64,000 bases of DNA from Amyelois transitella (Eukaryota > Arthropoda > Insecta > Lepidoptera > Pyralidae): the NCBI RefSeq assembly GCF_032362555.1, contig NC_083506.1:2217501-2281500 (forward strand). Reading direction: 5' to 3'. This document shows, piece after piece, positions 1 to 10,776 of this stretch. The notes below the pieces were generated by a model. It did not search any database, had not been told where the DNA came from, and saw nothing but the letters and a program-made list of their open reading frames with translations. Both the position numbers and the translations under genes were made by a program. Position 1 is the first letter of the stretch, and each line of letters begins with the position of its first letter.

Positions 1-117
1 TTCTACACACTTTAATGGAATTTAGTTCAGTGTGAATAACTATGAAGAGGGAACAAATATACTTACTTTCGCATGTATAATATCTATTATTATGGATGTG
101 CGACAAGATTGCCGGGT

Positions 118-240
118 GCCGTGTGGTTTCCCGGCACCAATACAAAAAAGAATAGGACCACGCCATCTTTTTCCCATGGATGTCGTAAAAGGCGACTAAG
201 GGATGGGCTTACAAACTTGGGATTCGACGTGACCATATGT
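118..240 (+). repeat. Family A retroposon, 5' part
   Basis: It starts with the family head GCCGTGTGGTTTCCCGGC and runs through the central block CATGGATGTCGTAAAAGGCG. The 3' half is missing, and only a few bases resembling its end (GACGTGACCATATG) remain. A family B fragment follows directly. Confidence 0.75.
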
Positions 241-257
241 AATGTATGTAATGTAAT

Positions 258-364
258 GTATGAATGTGGATGAAGCGAAGGAAATATGCAGAGATCGTGG
301 CAAGTGGAAAGGGGTAGTCTCTGCCTACCCCTCCGGGAAAGAGGCGTGATTTTATGTATGTATG
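258..364 (+). repeat. Family B: LINE 3' end with ORF C-terminus
   Basis: The forward reading contains [16 protein letters not shown] and ends SAYPSGKEA followed by a stop and an ATGT-rich tail. The same peptide ending recurs at 14465-14640, 17530-17645 and 46405-46590. This marks the C-terminus of a non-LTR retrotransposon protein followed by a short 3' UTR. Confidence 0.7.
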
Positions 365-369
365 TAATG

Positions 370-515
370 TAATGATGCGACAAGATTTAATCCGAGGACG
401 CCGAAAACCGGAACAAGTTGAGAGAGAATTCGGAAGCGGACCCCGGGCCCCGAATACCTTTTGTGGAGGGTGCAACCGGGAACACGCAGAGACGAGAGAG
501 AGAGAGAGTATGGAT
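370..515 (+). repeat. Unclassified repeat, also present near 51.6 kb
   Basis: The block contains ACGCCGAAAACCGG and GTGGAGGGTGCAACCGGGAA and ends in a GA-rich run. A diverged copy in the same orientation lies at about 51590-51745. The family is not recognised. Confidence 0.5.
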
Positions 516-1029
516 GTACCATACATATGAACAAAACAAAACTTATATAGGTATTTTAGAATTTTTCTTCAAGTAAAGATTGTCAAAATTTATCGCGGCT
601 CACGAGATTTTAAATATTTTTACGAGCACCATTGTCACGTTTGTGCGCTTGCACGAGTTTTGATTTTATTGACGTAATTTTTGTAGGTTTTATTACGAAC
701 TTTACAAGGTGGACGATTAGCATAGCATTAACATCATCTTTCTCCTGGCGATATTCCTGGTTGCGTCTTCACTCTTTGAAGAGGAACCAGAGGTTACCAT
801 TATATCATTAGCTGATCTATGCCAAAGTAGCTATTGGCGGTGACGCCGTTCGCCAAAAAAGTTCACTGAAAAAGCTGACTCCCTGTAGTACAAACATACA
901 GACAGACGTACAGAAATTTTAAAAATCATATGATTGGCTTCTGTTGGTATTCTATAGATCTCCCATGTCGACTTATTGTCAATATCGTTTAAGAACTGTC
1001 GGTCAATTACTATGTATGGATATGGATGG

Positions 1030-1332
1030 ACATTCATACATACATACAGTCCCGTCTATATCCCTTGGGGGGTAGACTCTTAATGGATTCTCAGAATTTA
1101 GACATTAAAATTCTTTTCGAGACTATTGGCTCTGTCTACCCCGTAAGGGATATAGACGTGACTATATGTATGTATAGAATTCAGGTTCAAATAGTGACAG
1201 GTTGCTAGCCCATCGCCTAAAAAAGAATCCCAAGTTTGTAAGCCTATCCCTCAGTCGCCTTTTACAACATCCATGGGAAAGAGATGGAGTGGTCCTATCC
1301 TTTTTTGTATTGGTGCCGGGAACCACACGGCA
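1030..1332. repeat. Composite family A insertion
   Basis: Pieces of family A lie in both orientations. A reversed tail is at about 1030-1080, a forward 3' end (CTACCCCGTAAGGGATATAG) at about 1114-1174, and a reversed 5' two-thirds at 1178-1332. This points to nested or rearranged insertions. Confidence 0.7.
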
Positions 1333-1406
1333 AATTTACTTACGGATATTTAATTTACTGATGATAATAATGCTATTATAATAATGTAATATAATTACCT
1401 ATACAG

Positions 1407-4400
1407 GTGAAGTTAGGCGCTCTCGACGCCACAGTCCACACTTCAATGGCGTCCCGCTATCAAGTGCAAGGCTACCCGACCATCAAGTTCTTCCCGTCGG
1501 GCAAGAAGTCTTCGGACTCCGTCGAGGACTACAACGGAGGCAGGACGTCCAGTGATATCGTCACGTGGGCGCTTGACAAGTTCGCGGAGAATGTACCAGC
1601 GCCTGAAGTCTTGCAGGTATGTAATGGATTATATGGCTTTAAATAATATTTGGAAGAACGTAATGCTGGGCTGTCCGATATGTTTGGATAACAGTAATTT
1701 GATTTGATAGCAATTTTTGTTTTTAGATTTGAGAGTTGGTTATGTGTAATGTATGTTTTGATGTTCGCTTGTAACGCTGAAAGCTGAAATGTGAAGTGGT
1801 GTAAGTTGATTATGAATTTAGATTCGAGGTTACTGAAGTTTACATTATATTAGTTTCTGTGCTAACCAATAGCGGTTAATATAATGGTGCCTTGCAAAAT
1901 TTTCGGAGGTGAGACGGGATTCACTTGACTTACAATCCTGGATTTGGTAAAAATCCAGGATTGGAAAAGAGGTGCATCCCGGGCTCCTAGAGAGGTGAGA
2001 GTGTAATAAAGACTAACGCCAGGATAAAGACAAAACACTTAAAGAAATATAAATAAAGATCTTGGTCTTTGAAGCATAATGTGTAATACATATATACACA
2101 AATTTATCCCTTGTGGGGTAGACAGAGCCAACCGTCTTGAAAAGACTAGAAGGCCACGTTCAGCTGTATGGCTCTATAATTGAAATGAGATTTAAGTAGT
2201 GACAGGTTGCTAGGCCATTGCCTACAAGAGGAATTCCAAGTTTACAAGCCTATCCTTTAGTCGCCTTTAACGACATCCGAGTGGTTCTATTCTAAAGTGC
2301 TGGAAACGACAAGGCTATGTTTACATATTACGCTGTTAAAAATCGGGAAATCTAAAAAATATAACAGGCAAAAGCAACATTCACTAACCTTAAGTCCAAA
2401 GATATAAAACATTTCAATATACACAGAAAAAAGTAAATTATCAATGGGCGAGTGCCGTGAATAAATTTATGAGGCGCGACTGAAATCTTGCTTGAAATTG
2501 GAGTGTGCAAACTGTTTTGAATTAAACAATTTGCAAAACGTCGTAAATTTTATCGGCATCAATAATTTATAGCAATGTTTACTTATGTATAGTGTAGTAT
2601 TATTTATTTTTTGTTATATTACAGTACAGTACCCACTGGTAGTTTGCGCCCAAATTACGGATTTCTAAGGGATCAATGCACTACATCCAATAACAGCAAA
2701 TTTCTTAAAAAATATATTATAATCTAGTTGAGACAAACTAAAATATTAAGGAGTGAGACATGATCGAGGATACATTATAGTTAAATTTATTTTTTTGTTT
2801 ATGATTTATTCATAGGCCACGTTTAGAGCTGTTTGGCTTAATGATATAATTGATATTCAAACAGGTTGCTAGCACATCGCCTTAAAAGAATCACAGCTGA
2901 ACGTGGCCTACAAGTCTTTTCAAGACTGTTGGCTCTGTCTACCCCGCAAGGGATATAGACGTGACTATGTGTTTATTAATTGTGATTTAATTTGCAGGTT
3001 GTCGACGAGGAGACGATGAAGGCTTGTAGCGAGAAGCCGCTATGCGTAGTGTCCATTCTGCCGCACATTCTGGATTGCAACGCGGCGTGCCGGAACGAGT
3101 ACCTCGCCATACTAGCGAGACTCGGAGACAAGTACAAGAATAAGATGTGGGGGTGAGTGTTCTTTATTGAATAATAAGGATTCTACCACATATAAATATA
3201 TACTACAGGTATTCATCGCGCACGTAACGTACCTTTATTTTACTCGTATCTTGGATGGTTCGAATCGTGTTACGCTATCATTGTAATATAATTCGAAAGT
3301 TCCGAGATTAAATAAAGGTACGTAACATGCGCGTTTAATACGTATAGTATTTATAAAAAGTATTATGCAACGCGAGTAAAATCAGTTATAACAAGGGTTT
3401 TAACAAAAATGTCTAGACGTTAAGCTAACTATGTGGTGTCATAAGACAATGAGCAATTTTTTTGTTAATTCAGCTGTGTATCAGAGCAGTAACTGATTAC
3501 CAATTACAATATATAAAAAAAATATTTAACTAAGTACTATCGCGTTCATATCTGCAGTCATAGTTTTAAAATTCTTACGGGTTAAAATAGCGTGCACTGA
3601 GGTTCCACTAGATACACACACACATGCATATTTAAAAAGAATAAATATTCCTTCAAATGAATACGGTCTTTAATACCAATGATTACTAAGAAAAACAGTC
3701 TATTATTCTTTGACATATAACATAACAAAACAGAAAGAGACGGTAATCAACGATGGCCGAATTGGGCCCGATAATTGTCGATCGAGATATCGTCGTCTCT
3801 CATTATTTGCATAAGATTTGCCTATAGAGGGAAGCCTGCGACTGCCAGACTTATGTCATTTCAATAAGGTTGAAAGTTTGTCTGCACACGACCCTAACAT
3901 AGGTAGTGGTTCCTTTGAAAATTATTGGGTAGCAATTTTATTACTTCGTGTGAGCAAGTGAGATCTAAGATATATTAGATAATCTCGCTTGTTCACACTC
4001 GCTTGTTCTAGTTACTAGCGTTACTTGGATTCCGAAGCTATTCAAGGATTTTTTTTTTAATTTTTTTACTGACAATTTTTAATGTTTCAAGGTGCCATTT
4101 GAACTAAGTAACTGACTGACTAACTAACTGATATCTAAGAATTACAATACCTACCCGTGTCTTCAAACACGGAAATCAGCAAGAAATATTAAATTTATTT
4201 ATATAATTTATTTAATAAAGAGGGAGCAAAATAAAACATTCAATAATTAAAATTAGTAAATTTTATTAAAACAGTTTACCTGTAGTTTTATTTACATATT
4301 GATGATTATATAAAGCTATACATATATAGTATATTACACTAATTGTATTATCCACTTATCTCCTGTTATTAAGGTTACAGCTTAATTATTCGTTTTCATA

Positions 4401-6205
4401 AAGAAAAGATATTGAAGCTGTCCTTAAAATACTATCCAAGTAATTATTACTTTTAATATAAATTGGCAGAACCTTTCACGCACTATATGGACTCGATGCA
4501 TAGGGCAGTTGTCTTGCACAAATGATATTGTTGGCATATCATCAATCGGATAAATACACCGCACAGTTGGTAACATGGTTTCTTGCAGCACTTGCACATA
4601 ATGAGCAGCTGTAGCGCGTCCTGCTATCCACACCTGTTCCCCAGGTCCAGCAGCACTCATCCAGCCCCACATATTTACAGATATGTGTCCAGACTCCATA
4701 TTTGGCACTATATTTTTTTCTTCATACAGAGTTGCATTTCTTCGCCATAAATGAAGCCTACCGTGTTGTGATGACATAAACGAACTTTTCGTCCGTAAAT
4801 ATCGCTTCTTTCCAGTAAAAATCCAAATACTGCCGAGCAAATTCTAAACGTCTTTGCTATTTATTTCGGATAAATACGGCTTTCTTGCTGGCTGCCTGTT
4901 GTGTAGTCCCTCACGATGAAAACTCGACGAACAGTAACCACTAATGTGTCGAACTGTTCCGCAAATGTTCTGGTCGGTATGAAGCCATTATTTTCGTACT
5001 GTTCCACCATGGATCACCGCTGTGTGGCTGTCGCTGTGTTGATTATTAGCGGATGACGGTCGCTGCGCGGTCGACTTTTTAGACTACCCTCTTCTTGATG
5101 GCGCGTTACCCAACGTTTCACCGCTTGTTGTTTATTGTGTTATTTGTGTGAATGTGTGAGTGATAGCAGCGGTGCAAGCTATAAAGTTTTGCGAACTATG
5201 ACTGCAATTATGAACGCGACCGTACGTAAAACGTAATATTTTGTTATACATACATACATATCTTTAGTCACGTCTATATCCCTCGCGGAGTAAACATAGA
5301 CAACAATCATGAAAAGACTAACAGGCCACGTTAGGCTGTTGGGCTTAATGATAGAATTGAGATTCATAAAGTGATTGCTAGTCCGTCGTTTAAAAGAAAA
5401 ATCCAAAGTTCAAACGCCTATCCGTTAGTCGCCTTTTACGACATCCATGGGAAAGAGATGGAGTGGTCCTATTCTTTATTTGTGCCAGGAACCACACGGC
5501 TTTGTTATATAATATTTATATTAATATTTACGTATTACCCTAGTTGGGTGTGGTCGGAGGCCGGCGCGCAGCCAGCTTTGGAGTCCGCCCTGGAGATGGG
5601 CGGGTTCGGATTCCCCGCGATGGCGGTCGTCAACGCGAAGAAACTCAAGTTCTCCACGCTCAGGGGCTCCTTCTCGGAGACCGGCATCAACGAGTTCCTC
5701 AGGTGAGATTTACATTGCCTTTAGTGAGGTCTGCCCCCTACTATGGCACGCGGTTTTTATCGCGCGATAAACTATAGCTGTTTCGGTTTTTATTATGCCG
5801 TGAAACGGGATAAACAGATAGTTTTTCGCTACGCTGGGAATACTTAAGTGGTTTGTTCATATATAACAATGTTTTAAAATGTTTGAAAGTGTGAAGGCTC
5901 ATGAAAAGTGGAATTTATCGCCTTCTCCTCCAGGAAAGTGGCGATTTTTTAATATGTCATGCCTAGTAAAGACCAAGAGCGATAGTTTAGAAACAACTGC
6001 ACATGGCCTTCCACAATGTAGTTCCTTTATTTTCATCCAATTTCGCAGGGATCTGTCATTCGGTCGCGGTCAGACTGCTCCGGTGAGAGGTGCGGAAATG
6101 CCCAAGATCACCACAACTGATCCCTGGGACGGCAAGGACGGAGAGTTGCCGCCTGAAGAGGACATTGACCTGTCCGACGTCGATTTGGATAAGGACGAGT
6201 TATAA
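1407..6205 (+). CDS. PDIA6: Protein disulfide-isomerase A6 (P5), 3' part, four exons
   Basis: This is an ER-lumen thiol-disulfide oxidoreductase and chaperone. Four coding exons are visible: 1407-1616, 2998-3152, 5544-5702 and 6049-6205. All have GT/AG borders, and the phases join without a break. The first gives the second half of the second thioredoxin domain ([10 protein letters not shown] with the cis-proline). The next two give the non-catalytic b-like domain ([48 protein letters not shown]). The last gives the acidic tail ([20 protein letters not shown]), ending in the ER-retention signal KDEL before TAA at 6203. The active-site CGHC motifs and the signal peptide belong to exons left of the window, so the gene is partial here. 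Introns contain family A retroposons, a fold-back element and a Tc1-like relic. The identification rests on close agreement with remembered vertebrate PDIA6 across all four exons. Confidence 0.95.
2098..2315 (-). repeat. Family A retroposon, diverged
   Basis: It is a reversed copy in a PDIA6 intron. It opens with CCCTTGTGGGGTAGACAGAG and ends near the eroded head. Several substitutions and short deletions mark it as older than the copy at 18428-18690. Confidence 0.75.
2813..2972. repeat. Two inverted family A fragments
   Basis: A reversed middle segment (about 2813-2890) abuts a forward 3' end (about 2894-2972, containing CTACCCCGCAAGGGATATAG). It lies about 25 bases before the next PDIA6 exon. 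Confidence 0.7.
3191..3355. mobile_element. Short fold-back (MITE-like) element
   Basis: The two ends are imperfect inverted copies of about 45 bases. The left arm includes ACGTAACGTACCTTTATTT and the right arm AAATAAAGGTACGTAACATG. The element is about 165 bp, has no coding capacity, and sits in a PDIA6 intron just after the exon ending at 3152. Confidence 0.55.
4424..5130 (-). mobile_element. Tc1-like DNA transposon remnant (transposase fragment)
   Basis: The minus strand encodes a 138-residue open stretch (4424-4840) with Tc1-family transposase features: [10 protein letters not shown], then [19 protein letters not shown], then the catalytic-block sequence [10 protein letters not shown], whose aspartate is the second D of the DDE triad. 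The third catalytic acidic residue is not visible, because the frame runs into unrelated residues and stops. Upstream sequence to about 5130 also looks transposase-derived, but it is out of frame and broken. I did not find terminal inverted repeats. It is a decayed copy in a PDIA6 intron and not a functional gene. Confidence 0.8.
5246..5500 (-). repeat. Family A retroposon, near full length
   Basis: The copy runs from a CATACATACATAT tail through CGTCTATATCCCTCGCGGAG to the reversed head ACCACACGGC. It ends about 43 bases upstream of a PDIA6 exon. Confidence 0.8.
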
Positions 6206-8491
6206 ACGTTAACATGTGCTTAAAAGACTGTCGTGTGTGTTTGTGTATGTGCCGAAAATCTTGGATGTAATGCGAACCGCCTAAAGCTTTGAACGCATTT
6301 GGGACACGCCCGACGTATAGCGACTATACAAGTAAATTGTCGTGATGCGTTCAAAGCGTAATGTAACACATCACCTTTCAATATTTAAATAATGTCAGAC
6401 TATGCATACCCAAATCTTGTAGACCAGAATCATGTGAAATGTGTTAATGAAACTTATCAACGTTATTCACTCTTTATATAGGTGACTGAACATGTTTCTA
6501 TAGTTTTTGCTATTACCTCCCATTTAAAATTATTAAGATTGCTTTAGAGTGAATTCTCATGTCGCCTATCTGAGAAAATTAATTAACTTTATGAAAAATA
6601 ATAATCCTTTCTCTCATTGAATGTATGTGCTCATTTTTATTTTTTGATGCTTATTTTTCTAAAATCAATGTTCATATTTTTGGCCCGTTTTTACGGTTCT
6701 TGAATGAATGGATTTTTTGAGTGTTCTGTAAGTATTGATGAATTACTTAATGTAAAGTCTCAATTAGGATAAAAATAATGTTTCTAACTTTTGGCTGCAA
6801 CTCTTCCAGTAACTAAGTAATTTATTTGCATTTATTCCTAGTGAGCAGCCATAGACAACTTTATTGATATGTAAAAGTAATTTTCAATTAAACCATTTTA
6901 ATATCATATCGATGTGTTTGTTTTTAAACTATACCTATGTTCCTACCATCTATTTCATTTGTTAAAGTTTCCGTCTACCTGTTCTAGTAATAAGCATTAG
7001 GACTATCAATCTCAAAAGAAATTAAAAACCATAGATTTCATATAAATTTTATTTGAGCATATTATATTCGACAATAAAAAAGAATTGCAAAAAAGTTGTC
7101 AATTCTAGTACCAAAGATTCTAAATTTTTTAAATGCACTCTTATCCACTATAAATATTGTCTTACACACTACTGTATGATATGTATATTTATTTAATGTC
7201 CTTTTAATGTTAAAACCTTGCAAATCATATATTTTGTCCTCGTAATACTGCCAAACTATTGGTGAAGGCATGATCTATATATAACATATCTAGAGGCATT
7301 TGAAAAATGATCTATCGCTACTGTGATAAAGTGGAAAATTGATGTTAAATTGTACAGTAAGCTATTGCAATCTAGCTGCAGTGGTCTCAGTTCAGTCGCG
7401 TTTATTACAATAACTACAATCTTTTATTCAATTTTCAAATGGGTCCCCCCAACACCAACTGTTGAGAGGGTCACATACACTGGAGTTCTAGGTCAATATT
7501 ATCACAGTAATTTGGTTAGGTACACAAGGAGAAAGCTCAAAATAATTTTCAAAAAGGTTTTTTTTTAAAGATATAACGGATTTTGAACTTTTATATAAAC
7601 ATGAGTAATCGTCACAATATGTGCTCCTTTTTTATAACCACCATGTTATTTGTGAATGAATGTACCTATTACCATTAAATTAAATGAATAATTTTTAGCC
7701 TCCATATGCAGTCAAACAATGAAATAGGTTAATTTCATTTTATGTCATCAGTCAATATAATCACAATCTCATCGGAAATATCATAGCAAATAATATTGTC
7801 GATTACAGTCTTAAATCTAATACCTATATTGAACACTTCACTATTTGTTCTTATCTCTTAAACAAGTCTACATTTATTATTTAGTAGAAAGAGTTAAGGG
7901 AAAGTAATTTCAATTGGTCCACTAGAAACAGTACATTTATAAATTTTACCAACAAACCAATTTTCATGTCTTGAGTTCACATAAATTCCATTACAACATT
8001 CAAAACACCCAATAAAGGTATGGATTATAAAATTAATTTGATATGACACAATGTTGATATGAGATGAACATTTCTACACACAATCACAACCATATAATCT
8101 ACACATTTGGTAAAGTTGTTTTGATATTATGAATTCATAATTTTTGGTACAATGAACTATAGCTATATTACATTTCTCCATTAAAGCATAATTCTGTGAT
8201 AAAAATCATGGCTAGAAGGTGCAGGACTTAGTTTGATTTGACAGATAAGAAATGTAAAAAGTTAAAAATTTGTTCTTTCCAACCAAGCATGCTAAAGTAT
8301 GTATGAATACTTTTACATTCATAAGTTTAGGCGTCATTTAAAATTGTACTGAAATAAAAAAATTAATGTTTTAAAAACCTTATTCGAGAATTTGAGAATA
8401 GATTTATAGTGCTTAAAGTACAAAAACGTAACTGTAAGGTATTATCTAAATAATACTTATGAAAGTGGTTGTACAGGGAATATAAATGGAT
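6206..8491. other. PDIA6 3' UTR and AT-rich intergenic region
   Basis: The PDIA6 3' UTR begins at 6206 and contains a strong inverted repeat (6286-6357). The rest is AT-rich. The short open frames in it have no recognisable domain or splice logic, so I place no gene. The 3' UTR of the minus-strand gene ending at 8492 presumably also lies here. Confidence 0.5.
6286..6357 (+). promoter_or_regulatory. Inverted repeat in the PDIA6 3' UTR
   Basis: The 13-base arm GCTTTGAACGCAT (6286-6298) is matched perfectly by ATGCGTTCAAAGC (6345-6357), with a 46-base loop. It lies about 80 bases after the stop codon, so the mRNA could form a stem-loop. Its function is unknown. Confidence 0.45.
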
Positions 8492-8904
8492 TCAGACAGG
8501 AGTCATAGCCATAATATTATAACTCGACTGCTTTTGGCAAATTATGGGATAACATGTTACAAAATAATACACGCTCATGCCAGCCAGGATTAAAAACACT
8601 GTTAGTGCAACAATACCCCATGCAGACAACCCTAAACCTCTTCTGGTGGAATTCTGAGAAGGAAATCCAGGTGAAGTACCAGCAAATGTTTTTGTTCCAG
8701 AACTCTCTTTACTCTTTGTAGACTTGCTACTTCCACCGTATGATCTTGAGCCTCTGAATGCCTCACATGGTGAATAGATTTGATTCAAAACTAAAAAAAA
8801 AACAGCATATTCAGTTCACATTCTCTCTAATAATTTCTGAATGAAACATCAATTAGTATTTACTTACCTAGTAGTAAAAGGCAAATTTGTATGAATAAGC
8901 GCAT
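8492..8904 (-). CDS. Small single-pass membrane protein, unknown function
   Basis: There are two exons, 8868-8904 and 8492-8790, joined by a GTAAGT donor and a polypyrimidine/AG acceptor. The product is 111 residues. It starts with a hydrophobic signal-peptide-like stretch (MRLFIQICLLLL), continues with a short Ser/Lys/Thr-rich segment (RGSRSYGGSSKSTKSKESSG), and then has a hydrophobic span (GIVALTVFLILAGMSVYYFV, residues about 75-94). A short tail contains two cysteines and ends MAMTPV. This suggests a type I membrane protein with a very small lumenal or extracellular part. I do not recognise the family. The start codon is 471 bases from the ribophorin I start on the opposite strand, so the two may share a promoter. 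The clean signal peptide, splice sites and TM segment argue that it is a real gene. Confidence 0.75.
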
Positions 8905-9375
8905 GATTCTTCAATTTCCTGCACTAGATTGTACGAACGATTACAGATAAAGTGGATAATTTCGTTCTAGGATATAGGCACCTAGATTGAGAAATTTATA
9001 CATAGGCACGAACAGATTTTAAGAATTTATTTTAACTAAATATTAAATCCGGACAGCACGGCTAATTATAATAATTATTGTAGGTATTATCTATATCAAA
9101 GAACCTTTCAGCAAAAAAAATTACGAAGAAATGAAAGAAACAAAATAAACACGCGCTTGATTGAAGCAATGAAGTTACTTTTTCTTTCGACTTTGACTTT
9201 GACGGCACTTCACATTTTTTGTTATTGTGACTATAGTATTTACTAAGCCCCATAAGCTAGAGGCGACGAGCGGGAACGACGAATTGACTGGCAACACAGT
9301 TCCTGTGAAATGTGATGGCGTGTACTTCCGGCGACGACGTTGTCAAATGTCAAAAATCCGAACTAAAATTTAACA
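8905..9375. promoter_or_regulatory. Probable bidirectional promoter region
   Basis: About 470 bases separate the divergent start codons of the small membrane protein gene and ribophorin I. Both 5' UTRs and promoters must fit here unless upstream non-coding exons exist. No TATA box is obvious at a fixed position. No family A insertion is seen in this interval, unlike most gaps nearby. Confidence 0.45.
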
Positions 9376-10776
9376 ATGCCGGCGAAAATGCAATTTTGTT
9401 TTATTTTCCTACTATGTGGACTTTTAATATGTAAAGGTGTTATTGTTGATACAGTGTCTAGTGATGTTAAGTTAAAAAATGTAGACCGAACAGTGAATAT
9501 TGCGTCTCAACTCGTAAGAATTACATCCAAAATAACCCTACAGAATGATGGTAAATCACCGCTAAGGAACTTCTTGGTAGCAGTAGAGGCTTCACAGAAG
9601 AGCAACTTGGCATTCATCGGTGCTAAGGATAGTAACAACAGAGAGCTACGACTTATGGACACAACAGTGAAAGGTTACGACAATGCGCGATTTTGGCGTG
9701 TAGAACTGAAAGAGGGTGTCGGGGCGGGTTCCACTGCTGTTTTTACTGTTGAATCGGTTTACACTAAAGCGCTACAGCCCTATCCCACTAGCGTTACTCA
9801 ACAAGAAGATCAGTTGGTGAAGTACATTGGTAACTTATATGTGTACTCTCCCTACCCAATTGCATCCCAAAAGACGACTGTAGTCATGACGACGAAAAAC
9901 GTAGAGTCTTTTACTAAACTTAAACCTTTTACGCAGCAAGATGGAAACATTATCTACGGTCCATATACAAATGTTGGTCCATTCAGTGAAAAGGAATTAT
10001 CTGTTCACTACAAGAACAACTCGCCATTTTTGACTGTTACTCGTGTTGAAAGATTAATTGAAGTATCTCATTGGGGAAACATAGCTGTTGAGGAAGTCAT
10101 CGAGATTGTACATTCTGGAGCAAAGTTGAAGGGCCCATTTTCTCGTTATGATTACCAACAGGACCATCACAGCGGGCCTGCAAGTGTACGGTCATACAAG
10201 ACTTTGTTGCCTGCCTCTGCTTCAGATGTGTATTATAGAGACACCAATGGCAACATATCTACCTCCAATATGAAGGTCAAGAAGGATTCTGTAGAACTTG
10301 ACCTAAGACCTAGATACCCTCTCTTTGGAGGCTGGAAGACTCATTACACTCTAGGCTACAATGTACCTAGCTATGAATATTTATTTAGCTCTGGAAATGA
10401 TTTCTTGCTGAAGATGAGGGTTATTGACCACATATTTGATGATATGCAAGTTGATGAAGTGATAACCAAGATCATTTTGCCAGAGGGATCTTCCAATATC
10501 AAGCTTAACTTGCCATACCCTGTTACAAGGTTGCCAGACAGTCTTCACTATACTTATTTGGACACCAAGGGTCGCCCAGTGATTACTTTCAAAAAGGAGA
10601 ATGTTGTTGAGAATCACATTCAAGATTTCCAACTTCGTTACACATTCCCAAGATTGCTGATGTTACAAGAACCTCTTTTAGTTGTAGGTTTCCTACATGC
10701 ACTATTCCTTTTGGTCATTATTTATGTAAGATTAGATTTCTCTATTCACAAGGCTGAGCACCCACACAAGGACTAA
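9376..10776 (+). CDS. RPN1: Ribophorin I, oligosaccharyltransferase subunit 1
   Basis: The 466-residue protein is encoded by one uninterrupted exon and is a non-catalytic subunit of the ER oligosaccharyltransferase complex that N-glycosylates nascent proteins. It has a signal peptide (MPAKMQFCFIFLLCGLLICK) and then a long lumenal ribophorin I domain with family blocks such as GNLYVYSPYPIASQKTTVVM, IEVSHWGNIAVEE and PRYPLFGGWKTHYTLGYN. One TM segment follows near residues 433-451 (PLLVVGFLHALFLLVIIYV), with a 15-residue tail. Human ribophorin I has a longer cytosolic C-terminal region that is absent here; I recall shorter insect orthologues but did not check. The start has a fair context (AACAATGCC). 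A poly(A) signal AATAAA lies at 10864-10869, 88 bases after the stop. Confidence 0.95.
   Translation: MPAKMQFCFIFLLCGLLICKGVIVDTVSSDVKLKNVDRTVNIASQLVRITSKITLQNDGKSPLRNFLVAVEASQKSNLAFIGAKDSNNRELRLMDTTVKGYDNARFWRVELKEGVGAGSTAVFTVESVYTKALQPYPTSVTQQEDQLVKYIGNLYVYSPYPIASQKTTVVMTTKNVESFTKLKPFTQQDGNIIYGPYTNVGPFSEKELSVHYKNNSPFLTVTRVERLIEVSHWGNIAVEEVIEIVHSGAKLKGPFSRYDYQQDHHSGPASVRSYKTLLPASASDVYYRDTNGNISTSNMKVKKDSVELDLRPRYPLFGGWKTHYTLGYNVPSYEYLFSSGNDFLLKMRVIDHIFDDMQVDEVITKIILPEGSSNIKLNLPYPVTRLPDSLHYTYLDTKGRPVITFKKENVVENHIQDFQLRYTFPRLLMLQEPLLVVGFLHALFLLVIIYVRLDFSIHKAEHPHKD

Larger units (their letters stand above)
1..1406. other. Repeat-filled intron upstream of the first visible PDIA6 exon
   Basis: I find no coding exon here. 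The stretch holds a family A retroposon fragment (118-240), a family B LINE 3' end (258-364), a further repeat (about 370-515) that recurs in the acyl-CoA oxidase gene near 51.6 kb, and a composite family A insertion (1030-1332). The remainder is AT-rich unique sequence. It is probably an intron, because the next exon opens in phase 0 in the middle of a conserved domain. Confidence 0.6.

Noticed and set aside
3950-4000. Short inverted repeat GTGTGAGCAAGTGAGAT and its partner
   Set aside because: The arms are imperfect and short, and nothing distinguishes them from chance in AT-rich intron DNA.
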